From: Sistotremastrum niveocremeum HHB9708
Lineage: Eukaryota; Basidiomycota; Agaricomycetes; Sistotremastrales; Sistotremastraceae
NCBI GenBank assembly: GCA_001630475.1
Contig: KV419438.1
Coordinates: forward strand, 127,187 to 191,186
Direction of reading: 5' to 3'
Length of the DNA: 64,000 nt
A program made the translations under genes and the position numbers. Positions 58,501-64,000 of the stretch are shown here, one piece after another. The notes under the pieces were generated by a model. It worked only from the letters and a program-made list of their open reading frames with translations, searched no databases and was not told the DNA's origin. Positions within the stretch are counted from its first letter, which is position 1. Each line of letters starts with the position of its first letter.

Positions 58501-59231
58501 TGACCAGGTCGGATATTCCCAGCAGAGGCGACATCATTGTGCCACTTGTAACAAAACAAGCCCTTCGTCAGGGTGTACTAGTAGACTGTTCACTGAACTC
58601 ACGGGACCCGTCTCGCATACCGTCTAGGAGTCGTTGTGAATGATAGTCATTACAGCTGTTTGCATAAGTAATGACAGTACCCGCGTCGTGCGCTGTAACA
58701 TAACATTCTTGAAACTCCGATGCGCGACACTTTTCAAGGAGCAGGCTGTGCATTCCAACAAGACGATTTATTTCCAAAGTATTTTGAGAGCATCACATTG
58801 TCCACAAATCCCTTCACACGAAATTTTGAGCAAAAATAATGAGTCGCAGGGGATTGAGAAAGAGAGTGCATGTCAGGGTTTCGAACCCAGCACCGACGCG
58901 TTTGGTGGTGCCGCGCGTCTTGAAAAAGTGTTATCTCACATCACAAAGCGCGGGTACTGTCATTACTTTTGCAAACAGCTGTAATAGTCTTGCATCCTCC
59001 CCGTAGCACCATGTATTCCTTGTCTATAGTGTGAAGTGTGTCATGAATCGCGGAAACGACGTGGCATGGCTACGAATTCATTGCGACTATGAATGAACCA
59101 CTTTTTTGGCCCCAAGGGTATTACAACACGATGCAGTTACAAACAGCTCAGATACACGATGATGGAACATATAAATCGAAAGCAGGAACACAAATAAGGA
59201 TAATCGCGGTCGTCAGCACCCAAACAGTCAA
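58501..59231. other. Intergenic, convergent spacer
   Basis: Between the small basic protein gene and the 3' end of SMC3. It contains a tRNA B-box-like word on minus near 58885-58895, judged not to be a tRNA, and a 6-bp inverted repeat GACGCG/CGCGTC around it. Confidence 0.4.
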
Positions 59232-63733
<4,502 letters not shown>

Positions 63734-64000
63734 TTTGACTGCAACGGCGCTTCTGCGCTTATATCACGCCTTCCAGTGCGGAGGTGTCGTTCAGGACGCA
63801 GCGGGGGGAATGGACCGTACAAGGATGGAAGGGAGGTCGAGGAGCACGAGTTCGGCATATTCCGAATGGTTGAGGACGAAGTCACCGTTATTGCCGTACC
63901 CTTCTTTCTCGATGCCTTGATCTTGTTTTAGGCAGCCTTTGACTTACAGTCGTATTTGTTGCCTGAAAAATCTCTCCTTGTTAAGAGGTGTACATAAACA
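63734..64000. other. Upstream region of SMC3
   Basis: Runs to the window edge and contains the SMC3 promoter or 5' UTR. A GTAAGT-type donor on minus (about 63947) suggests a leader intron or another gene beyond the edge. Confidence 0.35.

Noticed and set aside
58860-58960. Possible tRNA on minus strand: GGGTTCGAAACCC matches the T-arm/B-box consensus
   Set aside because: No A box, no 7-bp acceptor pairing with the sequence 3' of the T-arm, and no T-run terminator could be found; the T-stem itself has a mismatch.

Overview
The window looks like chromosomal DNA of a basidiomycete fungus, most probably a mushroom-type Agaricomycete. Genes carry many short introns (mostly 50-70 bp) with plain GT..AG borders. 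Genes sit on both strands without operons. The left edge holds a C2-NACHT NLR of a type typical of Agaricomycetes, and conserved eukaryotic genes (SMC3, HRD3/SEL1L, a prenyltransferase-alpha-like gene) are scattered between lineage-specific ones. All splice models were made by eye: I followed reading frame and phase across each GT..AG pair, so exon borders are predictions.

Layout. (1) 1-3.2 kb: 5' part of an NLR on the minus strand, running off the left edge. (2) 4.4-23.7 kb: an accessory region. It has four five-exon paralogues of an Fe(II)/2-oxoglutarate dioxygenase-like protein (4.4, 13.0, 16.4 and 21.9 kb). Between them sit three two-exon paralogues of a small single-pass membrane protein (6.8, 8.1 and 15.4 kb) whose tails share LPxY motifs and an acidic dileucine. 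The same region holds a 1.1-1.3 kb non-coding repeat (three head-to-tail copies at 8.9-12.6 kb, a fourth at 20.8 kb) and a small cysteine-rich secreted protein. The third dioxygenase copy has an in-frame TGA in exon 1. (3) 24.1-33.6 kb: one very large acidic, disordered protein with an AT-hook near its C-terminus. (4) 34.3-40.4 kb: a seven-exon coiled-coil protein and three tandem BTB/POZ paralogues. (5) 41.0-48.4 kb: the ERAD adaptor HRD3/SEL1L, a PTAR1-like protein, and an unusual CCCH zinc finger-ankyrin-ClpB-type AAA+ protein. (6) 49.6-58.5 kb: a kinase-fold (APH-like) protein, an AT-hook protein, a long stretch with only coding-like fragments, and a small protein with a basic C-terminus. 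(7) 59.2-63.7 kb: the complete cohesin subunit SMC3.

The best candidate for something undescribed is the 4.4-23.7 kb array. Two unrelated gene families have multiplied side by side, together with a shared non-coding repeat, which suggests a locus under repeated duplication and perhaps a functional pairing between a soluble oxygenase and a membrane protein subject to ubiquitin- or adaptor-controlled sorting. That pairing is inference; the duplications and motifs are visible in the sequence. The second candidate is the CCCH-ANK-AAA+ fusion.
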